A DNA stretch of 64,000 nt from Dryococelus australis (GCA_029891345.1 CM056998.1:172136332-172200331); one strand, 5' to 3'. Positions 35,416 through 46,715 are shown, numbered from the stretch's first letter. Notes: generated by a model not told the origin, from the letters alone. Translations and numbers: made by a program.

Positions 35416-36898
35416 GTAATTTTTGTTAATTTAATAACAAGTGGGATGGCCTGATGGGGTGTGGCCTCGAACAAGTAAGTGTTTCAAACTAAGTGAGGTC
35501 TTAATAGGGCAGCGAGGCCATTTTCTGTGTAGTAAGCATATGGAAAAATAAAATGTTAGTGCTATAGTGAATGCTTTGTAATGAATGGGAAACCTCGGTT
35601 ATACAAAGGTTTGGTGGTAAGATGTGAATCAAAATACTAATGTTTTTACGATCATCTGTATACATAATTTGGCTACTGGGTGGTTGAATGGGAATACTTC
35701 AAAGGAGGCAAAAGTTTTCTGTGTGTGCTATTACTTTCTTTTGTTTTTGTAACATGTTTTTTTGCAAAGTTATATATGTTGCTGTAAATAAAAGTTGTGT
35801 GTATTGGACAAAGAAAAACCAATAGCAGCAGCCATATATTAAAAAAAAATACATTTGGAATAATAATTGGTTTCATGATATTGTTTGCTTGTATGGCCCG
35901 CCAGTAGTGCCTATGCATCACCATCTTCTGGAACTGATTAAATATTTTATTTAAAATATACCTAATGTATATATGCATGTTTTGTGTGTGTATGTGGGTT
36001 TGTCTAGTTGCAGATACAAATCACATCTGTTTAACAGTATTTGCTTTTAATTACAATACAATTTCCCTTAGTTTGGAACCAAAATAATTTAAGAGAAAGT
36101 TTCCAATATTTCGAAATCAATTTTATATACTTGCAAAGTGAATAATAAATGCACTTTCAAAGTGAATAATAAATATAATAGAAGAAAATATTATTATGTG
36201 TTTGGCAGAATACAGCGTATATGCCTGTAATACTATAGATATACAACTCCCCGAATGAAAAATAAAGGAATGGGGCAAACAAATAAATTATAGTAGATTG
36301 TAAAATGCATTTACAAAGTGGTTCGTCTGTAAAAGATGATATAGCTTCTAACATACCTATTTCATGTAGCGAATGCTCTCTACGAAATATAAAACTAGTT
36401 GTGCAAAGGTTTGGTAACAAAATGTAAATCACTGTATTGTTTATTTTTATCAGATGTATACAGAGTTCAGTTCGCCTGCAGAAGAGTTGAATTGGAATAC
36501 TGTAAAGGATTCTACAAGTTCTCTCTATCTCCCCTGGATATTACTTTAACAAATATGTATGTTGCATACAATACTGATATTAAAATGAATCCACGCACAC
36601 TAGTTTGAACTGGGGAAAAAGTACGGCGAGTATCTCAGCTAAAGATGCGACCTGGGGACTTTTGATGATTTAATGCGGTGTGTACATTTAAGGCATCTGT
36701 TGACCAGTAAAATATATGACTTAGTAATAATAACACATAACTCTAGTGCACTCGGATTGGATGCATAAGTAATGGAAAGCAGGACTCACTGAAAACCAAT
36801 ACAGTTGTGCATACAACGAACTCTAGCTGTACACATAAGAAAAATGCTGTCACTGACTAGTAACATGTAATGTCGTTCGTCAATCAGAGCCTGGTAAC

Positions 36899-37309
36899 TT
36901 ATTCGCCAGCTGGCAGCCCAGCCAGTAGGAAATCATTCGCTACACATGGTAGCCATTCAAACACATGGACCTGTACAGATCTTTGCGAAGGCAATCGACA
37001 AGTGGGTTCGCCCGCATCAAAGGGACCACCACAATTAATTTCTATGTACTGATCTACTCTGTTGCTATTGTCTGGTGCTGTTGACAAAAGAATGTGTTTT
37101 GATCGTGTTGGGAGTAACAATAATATGTGGATAGTGACCTGCTTACCCCAGACAGTAGTTTCACATACACTGGGGAGAACTGAAATGTATGTTGGTGTGC
37201 TGCTGTTTGAATAATATGTGACTGCTGTATGACTATTTAAGTTAGCCATCTCTAAATTAATATGAAGCCGATGCATATACCATGGTGATCTGGCACTCAT
37301 ACTTTCCAC
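36899..37309 (-). CDS. Unassigned 136-codon open frame
   Basis: Open from a GTG-type start to a stop. I do not recognise any domain, signal peptide or clear composition bias. It lies wholly inside the interior of the foldback-type element, so if coding it would be a candidate cargo gene. Chance is at least as likely. Confidence 0.15.
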   Translation of the reverse strand: MESMSARSPWYMHRLHINLEMANLNSHTAVTYYSNSSTPTYISVLPSVCETTVWGKQVTIHILLLLPTRSKHILLSTAPDNSNRVDQYIEINCGGPFDAGEPTCRLPSQRSVQVHVFEWLPCVANDFLLAGLPAGE

Positions 37310-38757
37310 TCAGCTGATTTTTTATTATTTGCCTTGGCACGTGTTATTAATTTGCAAGACATTTTGTGTTCATCTTCATACTATGTCGGTGACTTTCGGA
37401 TGTGTAGGACGGGAGGTAATGATTGCTAGCAGCCCTTCATACTATAGTGTGAAGGATGTTTGAACTGCGACTAAATAGTCGTTTGTTTAAATTACTGGTA
37501 AAGCGTACAAGAGAAGTTCTGTGGATGCACAATTTTTTTTTGCTTGTGCTAATTTGACTTTTTTTTTTTTTTAAGTGATGCATTCACATTTGTTTAAAAT
37601 AAAATCATGAATGAATTTTCACATAAATCCATGTCAATGGCTATACTAAGCATGTATGTACATATATTTAAATATCTTATATCATCACCACTTACAGGTA
37701 TTTGTACATATCAAGGCATATGATCATCAGAAAAACGAATATTTGATGCTAAAACGAATAACATCTTCGATGTACATGTACCTCAGATTAATCTTAATCG
37801 TTTCTCCCGAACAGCTTAATGTAAGCAGGGATAAAAATAAACGAATAACACCCAAGTTATTGTTATACTTTATTTTACAGGCATGCAAAAAAAAAAACAA
37901 TAATAGTTACACACTCAAACTCATTCTTTATTCGACAATTCAATTATGATTTTGTCCTGTTTCAGATAGGCAGGTAGCTGTTGGATAGACAGATTGTATT
38001 TTGTGTCGTGTATATGCGAGAAGGAATCCCTTAGGCAGGTATGCAAGTTCGGTATATTTGTCGAGTGGTGCAAGTGATTTAATATTTCCATGTGTCCCTG
38101 TACATAACATTTTTTGACTGCTAGAACAGCATCCCCATCATTTCCACTATGTCCTCTCGGCGAGAGAAGGAAGTTCTGGATTATTTGTAGTGCTACAAAC
38201 TGCTTTTATAGACTCAAAAGTGGTTAGCCACGGTGCCGGATTTTGCAGAGGATTTCAGGCACATTATTATTAATTCCAAACAATAATTGATCATGCTTTT
38301 AACCAGCACATGTGCGGCCTATGACAACAAAGTCTTGAGAGCTGCTTCGCAGGTAAAATAAACTAAAGTGTGTGTACCATCTGATTTACTTACATTCTGG
38401 AAAAATTGCGACTTGCAGTGTATCACAATCACGAAAAAATATGTCGTGTGGCATAGCTAAGAGAGTAGACTTTTTTCTTGTCTCCGCGTTTTCTTTCCCC
38501 ATCATGCTTAAATATTTTAGTTTTTTACTTATTTCCGAATGGACATAGAGCGAAAAGTTAGTCTCAGCAGAAGTCATTCTCAGCAGGAGTCACAAGTTCG
38601 TGTATGCTTGAAGATGATACAAGCCACTGGCGAAGTGAAAACGAGTATGTTAAAGTATGACTACACACATACTTTCACATACTGCCCTAATACCATAATG
38701 CTATTGTGCCAAGCTATTTAGTACTGGTCAAGATCTGAGACCTATGTTCTAGATTGT

Positions 38758-39230
38758 TTCCAGACACAATATGCTTGGACAGAAACAAGATGGCGGACAA
38801 ATACAGTATGGTCACCAGTCCATTGGTCCACACCTAAGTGCCATGTCCTAGATGATGAGTAAACACAATATGACCACTAGTTGACTGGTCCTCGTCCAGG
38901 ACCCGATTGTTTTCAAACACAATATAGTTGGACAGAAAGAAGATGGTGGAGAGATACATAATGGTCACTTTTCCATTGCCCCTCACCCAAGTGCCATGCC
39001 CTAGATGATGGACAAACACAATATGACAACTTCTTCTCGGCCAGGAACCTGGATTGTTTTCAGTCAATTTCGTTCGACAGAAACAAGATGGTGGAGAAAT
39101 ATATAATGGTCATCAGTCCACTGGTCCTCGGCCGAGTGCCATGGTCTCGATGATGGGCAAACATATCGTGATTACCGGTCCACACCCAGGACCCTAGATG
39201 GTTGTCAAGCACAATATGGGGGCAGAAACA
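38758..39230 (+). repeat. Tandem repeat of ~150-bp units
   Basis: The anchor GACAGAAA(C/G)AAGATGG recurs at about 38779, 38933, 39077 and, degraded, 39220, giving spacings near 154, 144 and 143. Units also share AAACACAATATG, GTCCACTGGTCCTCG and GTGCCATG(T/C)CCTAGATGATG. About three and a half units are present. Confidence 0.85.
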
Positions 39231-40035
39231 AAATGGATGATGGAAAAAAGTGTGTGTGTGTACGTAAGCTCGGTGGAAAATATCGGCTGCCGGATTCTTG
39301 TAACTGCTACAATGTTCGTGACTATTCATTTTAAGCATTTGCAATGCAATTTTTAGTGCCTCAAACTTATTTATTCTATATCTGTTGTAAGAATACCCAT
39401 GACTGCAAAGAATTTAACTTTAATGCAGTTTTATAAAATCTGACAAATAGTTTTTGTGCTACGGATCCACTTATAAGCTGCTTCTGTATATACTTTTGAA
39501 TCCTTCAGTCATAGGTATTCCTATTAAATCCAATGTGGCATCGGGATGTGGACATGCAGTCGTTGTTTCCGACATAGTTGAATTCACCTTAAAAATATGC
39601 AAAAAATAGACATGCAACACAGTATATTTGGGTATATAAGTTTTAAAGCTTAAGAATTAAATAGATAAGATATTTTTTTTTTAAATATATTAGTAATTAA
39701 CTTCATAATCGAACAAATATGTAAAATATTCGCGACCAAAGACACATTATGTACTATAGTTATGTTTGATAAACTCTTCACTACATTTTAGGTATTCCTC
39801 TTTAATACAATGGGGAAACTGATATAGGGAGGCAAGTAATCTACTTTTCTTCCTTCATATTCGAATTTCTTTAAACAAAATACAGGACTGTAGATAAATC
39901 ACACAGTATGAGTTTTTTTTATGTTACTTTATTTATAATCATAAGGGCACTTAACATATTATTCATAACTTTCTTCAAAATAAACATGACTGTATACACG
40001 TCATGTGCTGTAGTTAACTTTAAAAAAAATCTTTC

Positions 40036-42406
40036 ATGAAAGGCTTAAGGCTTAATTGTCCACGTCACCTTGATCGAAGTCAGGAGTAATACCTGTGATG
40101 TTAATTGGTTGACTATAACTTGAATGGGTGTAAAATGGCTGTCTCCTTTGCTTATAAGGAAATGGCAGACATCTATGTTTATAAGAAGGCTTAATAAAAT
40201 GGGTTAAGGCATAATTGCCCTACTGCCCTGTTCAATGTGAGAAGCTATGCCTATGATATGAATTTGGTGACTATAGCATCAGCAGATGGCAATTTATGGT
40301 TAATTAAGCTTATAAGATGGGTTAAGATTTAATGGATCCTGCCACCCCTATCATTGTCGGCTGTGATTCATGACTTGGATCTGGTCACTTTAACTTCAGC
40401 AGATGGCAGCTGAGGGTCAACTATGCTTATAAGATGGGTTAAGGCGTAATAATTGTCCCAGCTACCCTATTAATCGTCAGGAGCGATTACTATGATATGA
40501 ATCTGGTGGCTGGGAAATAGCTGCCAACTATCCTTATAAGATGGCTTAAAATATACACGACCGATCACTCTGTCCATTGTCAGGTGTGGTGCCTATGATA
40601 TGAATTTGGTGATTACAGCTTCGTTGGATGAGAAATGATGGTCAACTATGATTATATGAGGACTTAAGTATACTTGTTGTGGACAGATTAAAAGTGCTAA
40701 TTCTTGTATCTAACCAAACAGCTATTTGCTTTGCCAATTGTCGGGACTGTCTAATTTAGTGTATACTGTTATCTATAGAGTTTTTCCTTTGTGTTATGTA
40801 GTTAATGAAGGTTGAAAGTCGTGGTTTAATTTTGGGAAATATATAGTTTTGTTGACACCTATTTTGAATGCATGTGTGTTTAAGTTGAGCACCATAATTG
40901 TCGACTTATTTTAATTCATCGGGTATACGATTAGAGACAATACTTGGGTCTTTATGTTCGTCATCAGGCATGATGCCTATGTTATGAATTTGTTGGCTAT
41001 ATATTAAACTGTTCAGTGATTATAGCTAACTATGCTTATAAGAGGGTTAAGGCACAATTGTCCCAATCACCCAGTTCGTCATCAGGGGTGATGCCTATGC
41101 TATGAATTTGGTGGTTGTATCTTAAACATTTCGAAAATTATGGCTAACTATACTTATAAGAGGGTTTAAGGCATAGTTGAACCTACCACCCTTATCGACA
41201 TATGAATTTGGTTGCTATATCTTAAATAGTTCGGAAATTGTCCACCTACGCTTATAAAATGCTTAAGGGATAATTGACCATACCACCCTGATGACACCAG
41301 GAGCGATGCCTATGATACAGATTTTACGGCTATATCTTAACAGTTCGGAAATTATGGCTTTCTATGCTTATAAGTTAGTGGTGTCTGATTTAGACTAACT
41401 AATTTACATAATTCGCATGCAGTAGCATGATAAGGCGATTATAATCCAAGATGGCAGATGGTTCTGACACCAGACCATAGTGGCTATGTAAATTACTATA
41501 AATAATATGTCATGTATGCATTATTTACTTTCGAATAGGCATACCGGTGCCTATAATATGCGACGAAAATTTCTGTGGATATTTATACATATGCATAATT
41601 TAGACCTTTACTGGCGCCCATGTCCTGGTGGCTGTCAACTAGGGCGTCTCTCTCTACCAATTCAAGGTCCAGCACTTCGCCGCTCCTTACCTCCACAGTT
41701 TTTTATACTGTATTAAATCATTTAAATTCGATAGTGGCGAGTGTCTGCATACAACACATGGTACATTGCCCTTAACCTCCAGCGACACCAGGGCTTCTAG
41801 CAGCCAATGGCATCAAGCGACACTAGCGCTACCTAGCAGATAGTGGTGGAACCGAGATGGTGCCCCTGGTGGGCAACAGGATGGAGACCGATACTAGCAC
41901 CACCTAGCAGACGATATGAGAACCAAGATGGCAGCAGACAAAACAAGATGTTGGCCTACACATATCCAAGATGGCAGCCATTATCAGTCTGTATCTAATA
42001 TGGTAGTTTGAAAGAGAACAGTCGAGATGGAATGACAGAGTAGGAGGTACCAAGGTGGAAAGACAGAGCAGGAAAATTGGAAGTTCTATAAACAAGATGG
42101 TGCCATGGAGAAGGAATGACAGAACAGGATGTACCAAGGTGGAACGACAGAGCATGAACTGGAAAATTGTAGAAACAATATGACTGCATGAATTGACAGA
42201 AATGATGTACCTAATTGATTGAGGTCAAGGTCGAAGATCAAGGTTATCCAAGATGACAGGTTGACATCAAGGCCAAGGTCATCAAAGATGGCGGGTGGAC
42301 GTCAAGGTCAATGTCATCCAAAATGGCTGATCCAAGATAATGGCTAGTCTTCTGGTCCTCTGCTGGGTGCCATTTGCGCTCGGACCTGCCAAATCATACG
42401 ACTACT
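40036..42406 (-). repeat. Right arm of the foldback-type element
   Basis: Inverted counterpart of 34077-35415. From outside in: ACTACT end; GGTCAAGGTC blocks (42222-42320); a GGAATGACAGA/GGTACCAAGGTGG stretch (42030-42170); AGACCGATACTAGCACCA near 41885; the tRNA-like stretch on the plus strand (CCTGGTGGCTGTCAACTAGG) at 41625; GGCGATTATAATCCAAG at 41435; and then the ~115-base tandem. The match to the left arm is clear but diverged, so the arms are not recent copies. Confidence 0.8.
40080..41380 (-). repeat. Expanded ~115-bp tandem in the right arm
   Basis: The marker CTTATAAG (or close variants) recurs at about 40151, 40309, 40426, 40533, 40650, 41035, 41153, 41251 and 41366. Most spacings are 98-118. 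Units share CCTATGATATGAATTTGGTG and GGTTAAGGC(A/G)TAATTG. Sequence at about 40660-40930 interrupts the series. The left arm has only two units at the same place. Confidence 0.85.
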
Positions 42407-42409
42407 GTG

Positions 42410-42800
42410 TCGTCGCCCGTACTTCGGATGGTGCCACACATCTGGCATTAATGGCCATACGAGGCTTCAGACTCCCTAGACAGAGGCATGCCGGTCCACA
42501 TATAGGCTGAGCTAGCCTGCCCGGTACGTCCTTCGCACCACGAGTCGCGCCGAGAGGGGCGACATTCGGAAAATGTGCGCAGTGACTACTCAAGACAGTG
42601 AGTCTTCTGAGGACGAAAGTAAAGTCAGTCCCGATAGCGTTATCAGCTCATGTTAGCGTTATCACTGCTACTTTGTAACTCTGTCTGGCCTTCTCTGGTT
42701 ACCAGTGATGGCTTCGAGGACTATGTTGGCTCGCCTGGGTAGGGAGGGTAATGTCACTGGAGACAGGTGCCAATCGCAAAAAAAAAATTATTGGTCATAA
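42410..42800. other. Right flank of the foldback-type element
   Basis: CpG-containing sequence (CGCGCCGAGAGGGGCGACATT). Its first ~200 bases could be the displaced part of the LTR at 33672-34076, since the minus strand starts TGTCTTGAG near 42603. No coding sequence is recognised. Confidence 0.35.
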
Positions 42801-42804
42801 TGTA

Positions 42805-43332
42805 AGGCTGGACTCACAATAGTCCGTCGTCCGTCGCATCCGTAGGTCGTCCTGTCCACCCGGTGGTCACGTGATGCAAGTCGCAAAGCAACTTTTTTTG
42901 TACCCGTTCATCCGTCAAATATTTACCAAACTTTAACTTTCGACGGAAGGACGGGTGAGTCACCGCCTTCTGATGACATTCCGTAGACGCGAAGATGCAC
43001 TTTGAATAAAATGCAAGCCGTGCATTTGTGTTTCTTTATCTTTGGTGGTAGACTCATGAATTTAAAGTGTAAAAAAAATTCTGTACACATTGTTATCATG
43101 TAAAAAAGTTCCCCCAGAATGTTTTTCTCTTGAAAATGTATTACCAATCATAATATATCTCCAACTAAAGAAATATCGCGATGTTAAGTTGTCACACAAA
43201 AATTTTGCCTTACAGAAGGGTTGACGGACGACGGATTGTCGTGAATGGCTTTCAACTGACGGACGAAAGCGACAGACGTATGACTGCCGGACGGACGACT
43301 GACGGATGCGGCGTACCATTACGAGCCCACCT
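42805..43332. mobile_element. 528-bp TIR element (MITE), TA-flanked
   Basis: The left end AGGCTGGACTCACAATAGTC is matched inverted by the right end (reverse complement AGGTGGGCTCGTAATGGTAC). TA lies outside both ends, at 42803-42804 and 43333-43334. Both sub-terminal regions are rich in CCGTC/GACGG units (GTCCGTCGTCCGTCGCATCC; GACGGACGACGGATTG). There is no credible coding capacity. Confidence 0.75.
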
Positions 43333-43421
43333 TAAATGAAACTAAGCATTATTTGAAGCCTAGTTTTCAAGTTTCTAGTCGCGCTGAGTTTATTTCATAG
43401 GTCCCCCAAGATTAATTTCAG

Positions 43422-43799
43422 TGTATTGAGTTCAATAACTGTGGTTCGGAGATCACCGTATTCGGGTGTTTCCGTCGTATTTATCCTTCATGTGCATATC
43501 CATATGGAGTGAAAGCTTGCCAAGAATTTTCTGTCATAGGCCCCAGCATCCGAATTGCGCAGCCTATTCAAGTTCAGAAAGCCACGAGAGTGCCGAGAAT
43601 TAAAGTGTGTTGTGACAGCGAATTTATAAATTCACATCGAATTCATAAAGGGGCCACAGTAAATTTCCTACTGCCGCAAGTGGCGAAGTCGTTCCGTAAC
43701 CCAGGTTTCATTTTGCAGAGAAAATGTTACATGAAGCTGCCTGACGAACGCCCCTTGTTCATTTATTTTTTAAATCCTGAGTATCCAAATAAAATATAA
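43422..43799 (+). CDS. Open frame of unknown function, possible terminal exon
   Basis: After TTTCAG at 43416-43421 the frame stays open for 125 codons to TAA at 43797. A stop lies just before the AG in the same frame, so the frame is coextensive with a possible exon start. It is cysteine-rich at its start (CIEFNNCGSEITVFGCFRRI, then CAYPYGVKAC, KVCCDSEF) and has no Met until late. I do not recognise it. It might be a terminal exon of a nested gene, a transposon-derived exon or a chance frame. The poly-pyrimidine tract before the AG is weak, which counts against a real splice site. Confidence 0.3.
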   Translation, partial: CIEFNNCGSEITVFGCFRRIYPSCAYPYGVKACQEFSVIGPSIRIAQPIQVQKATRVPRIKVCCDSEFINSHRIHKGATVNFLLPQVAKSFRNPGFILQRKCYMKLPDERPLFIYFLNPEYPNKI

Positions 43800-45619
43800 A
43801 TGTCGGATGTAAATTAATAGCAATTGGCGCAGAATGTATATGTAAATTACTAGCGATTTTGTAACATTATAAGTATGTTAGTAGCAAGTGACGCAACGTG
43901 TAAGAGCCCAGTACAAAAAGTTTCGCGGAAACAGCAACTTTATAGAAATCTAGTCTTATGTTGTATTTCCATTTAAGAACAGTGGGAAATTAATTTTCTA
44001 GGCTGGTAGGCTCTCCAAAATATCAATAGTTTGTGATGCCTCATAAACCTTGCATTAGGCTATATAGAAAGCCAACGAAAATGTATATTAATTCATATAG
44101 CTGGTTCATGGCTAAACACTGTTGATCGCTTTTGCAATCAACATGTGAAATAATTTTCAATAATGCTGGTAGAATTACGGAAAGTATTTTGTTGCAACAT
44201 CTGATAAAACTGAAGGTGATTTTAATATTAGTAATCACGTTGGTTTTGTTATTGTTTTGCTCAGCCGAAAATAAGAATTCGCTTAATATTAACGATTTCG
44301 TGTTTTCAATAATTTTACAGTGCCGCTTGCCATACTGCAAGCGCCATAAGTCGTGGCGGCACACCTTCCTTGATGTCTGGGCTTGGGCCGACACTACGGC
44401 CCAGTCGGCGGCAGCTGATATTAGTACCGGCCCGGCTGTGTACAAACTGTTGAAAAACATTCGGTGCGCATCGGCCAACACGCAACTGATAATATGGAGA
44501 CTAATGTTTTTAGCACGACATATAGGTTTGCGGCAGGCTGTGCGCTCAGCTCTCTCCCCCCCCCCCCGACTGTTGTCCCTCTTTTTATCTCAAAATCACC
44601 CGGCATGACTTCTGGTGCTAATGTTAGGTCCACGATACGATCTAAATTGTTATATTTTATGTAAGGTTGCACAGTGACAATAACTATACTTACCAGGCCT
44701 TCAAAAGTTTTTCTTTAATCAGCGATAGCAAAGCTCTCCCCTCCGCCGTAACGTTTTAGGACTGTTACCTATGCGTAGATTGGAATACGTAAATTACACC
44801 GAGAAAAGAATAAAATAATCTTCGTCATTAATTTCTTGCTGTTTGCGAAGTGAATGATTATTCGCAGATTTGATTTGTTGCATTTTCAGTTGTGATGTGA
44901 CGACACATATATCATTTGAGTAGGTTTTTATCACAAATGTTAAATGTATCATGAGTTAAAAGAAAACATTCTCACTGGAAAAAAAACAAACATTAACCAC
45001 AGTAAGAACTAAATGTTTGTTTCAGATTCCCTCACTCTATGTTCACTGTTGAAACACTGCAAAATACATAAAGTTCAGCCCTCTTATTTGTTGTTAGCAC
45101 ACGCAGTGGGCAAAGTTAAACCAAACTCTTACCAAAACCCAAAGGAACGGGTTAAGTGTCGCCAGTGGCATATCATGGCAGACCACAAACTGATGAACTG
45201 AGGAGTTACAGACGGCCTTGGCGAGGGAGTGCAATATCGAAGGTGGCATGGCTGTGAAGTGTCGCCGTGGTCTTGCAGGCGCCCTGGCACGCATCGTTAA
45301 CCCTCCCCGCACGGATCGTTGGCCGCCACTGAGCCCCTTCTCTCCTCCTAATTCAGCCTCCTCTCGGAACTAGGGCCAAGCGTACAGCTGCGCCACTCGA
45401 GAAATGTCGCACATGTTCTCTTTTGCAACCGCCTCTTAAACGGACATCACTTCGTGATTTTTTTACATTATTATCGTCAGCGACTTGCGTTATGCTGGGA
45501 GGCTAGTTGGGCAAGGATAGCAACAGAATGCGGTGCTTAGGGTTCGCCTACCTGATTCCTTCAACTACGCTACAGTAAGTATGAAATACGCGTTTTTTTT
45601 TTTTCCAAAACATTAATCG
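43800..45619. other. Intronic sequence with small GC-rich patches
   Basis: GC-rich patches at about 44320-44450 and 45190-45430. A 158-codon plus-strand frame (44132-44608) with a hydrophobic middle overlaps a 146-codon minus-strand frame at the same place; neither has a recognisable domain and both are probably chance. Confidence 0.35.
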
Positions 45620-45955
45620 TGTCCCCAATATGGTGTGTGTGGAGGTTAGCAACCCGTAGTTTGGTCGGAGCCAAGGAGACAATGCGGGAATGGGGGCAGC
45701 ATCGCGACCAAGGCAACTAGGCAGAGTGGTATTGCGATGGTTTGCCATTGCCGTCCGTGGGATGGATGAGATGAAGCAAGATGGCAATGGAGCAGCGTCA
45801 GAATACAACGGTGGAAGAAACAGGAGATCCCATAGGAAACCTGCCGACCAGCTACATCGTCTGGCATGATTCCCACTTGCGAAAATCGGGGAGTGACCGA
45901 GCCGGGGATTGATTTTTGGGATGCGAGCAGACTAACCGCTCAGCCACCGTGGCCC
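45620..45955 (-). repeat. tRNA-derived SINE, copy C
   Basis: Minus strand starts GGGCCACGGTGGCTGAGCGG, with TTAGTCTGCTCGCATCCC following, a tRNA-like head. The shared body is CGATTTTCGCAAGTGGGAAT, then CCAGACGATGTAGCT and TTTCCTATGGGATCTCCTG. Its 3' extension (GGCAATGGCAAACCATCGCA) differs from the other copies, suggesting a longer or distinct subfamily. Confidence 0.75.
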
Positions 45956-46439
45956 TTCCCCAGTAAGGGTACCTAAGGAAATAAAATATGTCACACGAGC
46001 AAAAAATGGTACTTTTCAAAATGTCGCCCATGCTGTGAATATTATTTTGAAACACTCCAACATCGGTATTTAAAAAAAAACTTTTTTTTCAGGCTACTGT
46101 ATCTTAAAACATACTACTCACACTCGAGCGAAACTATGATAGGAACCTGCATTGAACTTTGCTAGAGACTTTTCACCAATAATATTGTATTAACGCTTAA
46201 GTCCCATATGTAGGTAACTAGCTGTTATCGTGTAATTTGGCTCCGAATGAGCGGAAAAGTGAATTAAAATCGCACAAGGAAGTGGGAAATGTAATTAAGA
46301 ACAAAACTTCATTATTTACTCGAACAATGAAAAATAACCTCATTCATTTGTAATTAGTGTACACGTTACTCTTTTAATAACCAAGTTCACTGATATGGTA
46401 TAAACATTGATGGTACCCTTGCATTCGTTTCAGAATTAG

Positions 46440-46590
46440 TTCAGTTGACTCACAGTTGCCTTGTGGATAAATCTCTAGCCTCCCACAGTTCAAATTTTGG
46501 GTTCATTCCCAGAGGGCTTGGCAGGCTGGAATTTTTCTGATGGGGAACCTAGCGGTGAAATAATGTATATAATTTCTTGGCATACTACAA
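46440..46590 (+). repeat. Possible tRNA-like SINE fragment
   Basis: GTTGACTCACAGTTGCCTTG is followed by GGGTTCATTCCCAG, resembling A- and B-box spacing. It is weak and has no matching body elsewhere in the window. Confidence 0.3.
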
Positions 46591-46715
46591 TTTCCTCCCT
46601 TTTCTTCATTCCGCCGTTGCTCCATCTACATCTCCTCTCTCATGTCGCCGACTCTTCAGTCTGGCTGGAACGATAAATCTTTCTGTCGGATAGGGTAGCC
46701 AGCTCCAGTTAGTGC

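Larger units (their letters stand above)
35416..40035. other. Interior of the foldback-type element
   Basis: About 4.6 kb unique to the centre. I see no transposase motif. A 190-base segment near 35570-35760 recurs in diverged form near 36370-36540 (shared phrases CAAAGGTTTGGT and ATCTGTATACA / GATGTATACA). The longest frame is 136 codons on the minus strand (36899-37309) and has no known domain. A tandem at 38758-39230 is listed separately. Confidence 0.5.
34077..42406. mobile_element. Large foldback-type element with long unequal inverted arms
   Basis: Both outer ends match inverted: the left begins AGTAGTAGTATGATTAGGTA and the right, read in reverse complement, AGTAGTCGTATGATTTGGCA, followed by AGGTCCGAGC in both. 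Similarity continues inward for about 1.3 kb on the left and, because of extra internal repeats, about 2.4 kb on the right. Beyond the AGTAGT ends the similarity stops. GTG lies just outside each end (34074-34076, 42407-42409) and may be a 3-base target duplication. The centre is about 4.6 kb with no recognised transposase. The layout resembles foldback elements; Maverick-type elements also begin AG and end CT but are larger and carry DNA polymerase and other genes not seen here. Confidence 0.75.

Noticed and set aside
38758-41380. CRISPR-like regular repeats
   Set aside because: Units are long, diverged and lack unique spacers; the DNA is eukaryotic and the series are ordinary tandem repeats.
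34077-42406. Maverick/Polinton interpretation based on AG...CT termini
   Set aside because: It is too short, and no DNA polymerase, integrase, ATPase or capsid-like frame is seen; the AG/CT match alone is weak.
44041-44608. Overlapping 158- and 146-codon frames on opposite strands
   Set aside because: Mirror-image open frames without recognisable domains; the hydrophobic stretch is explained by T-rich sequence.
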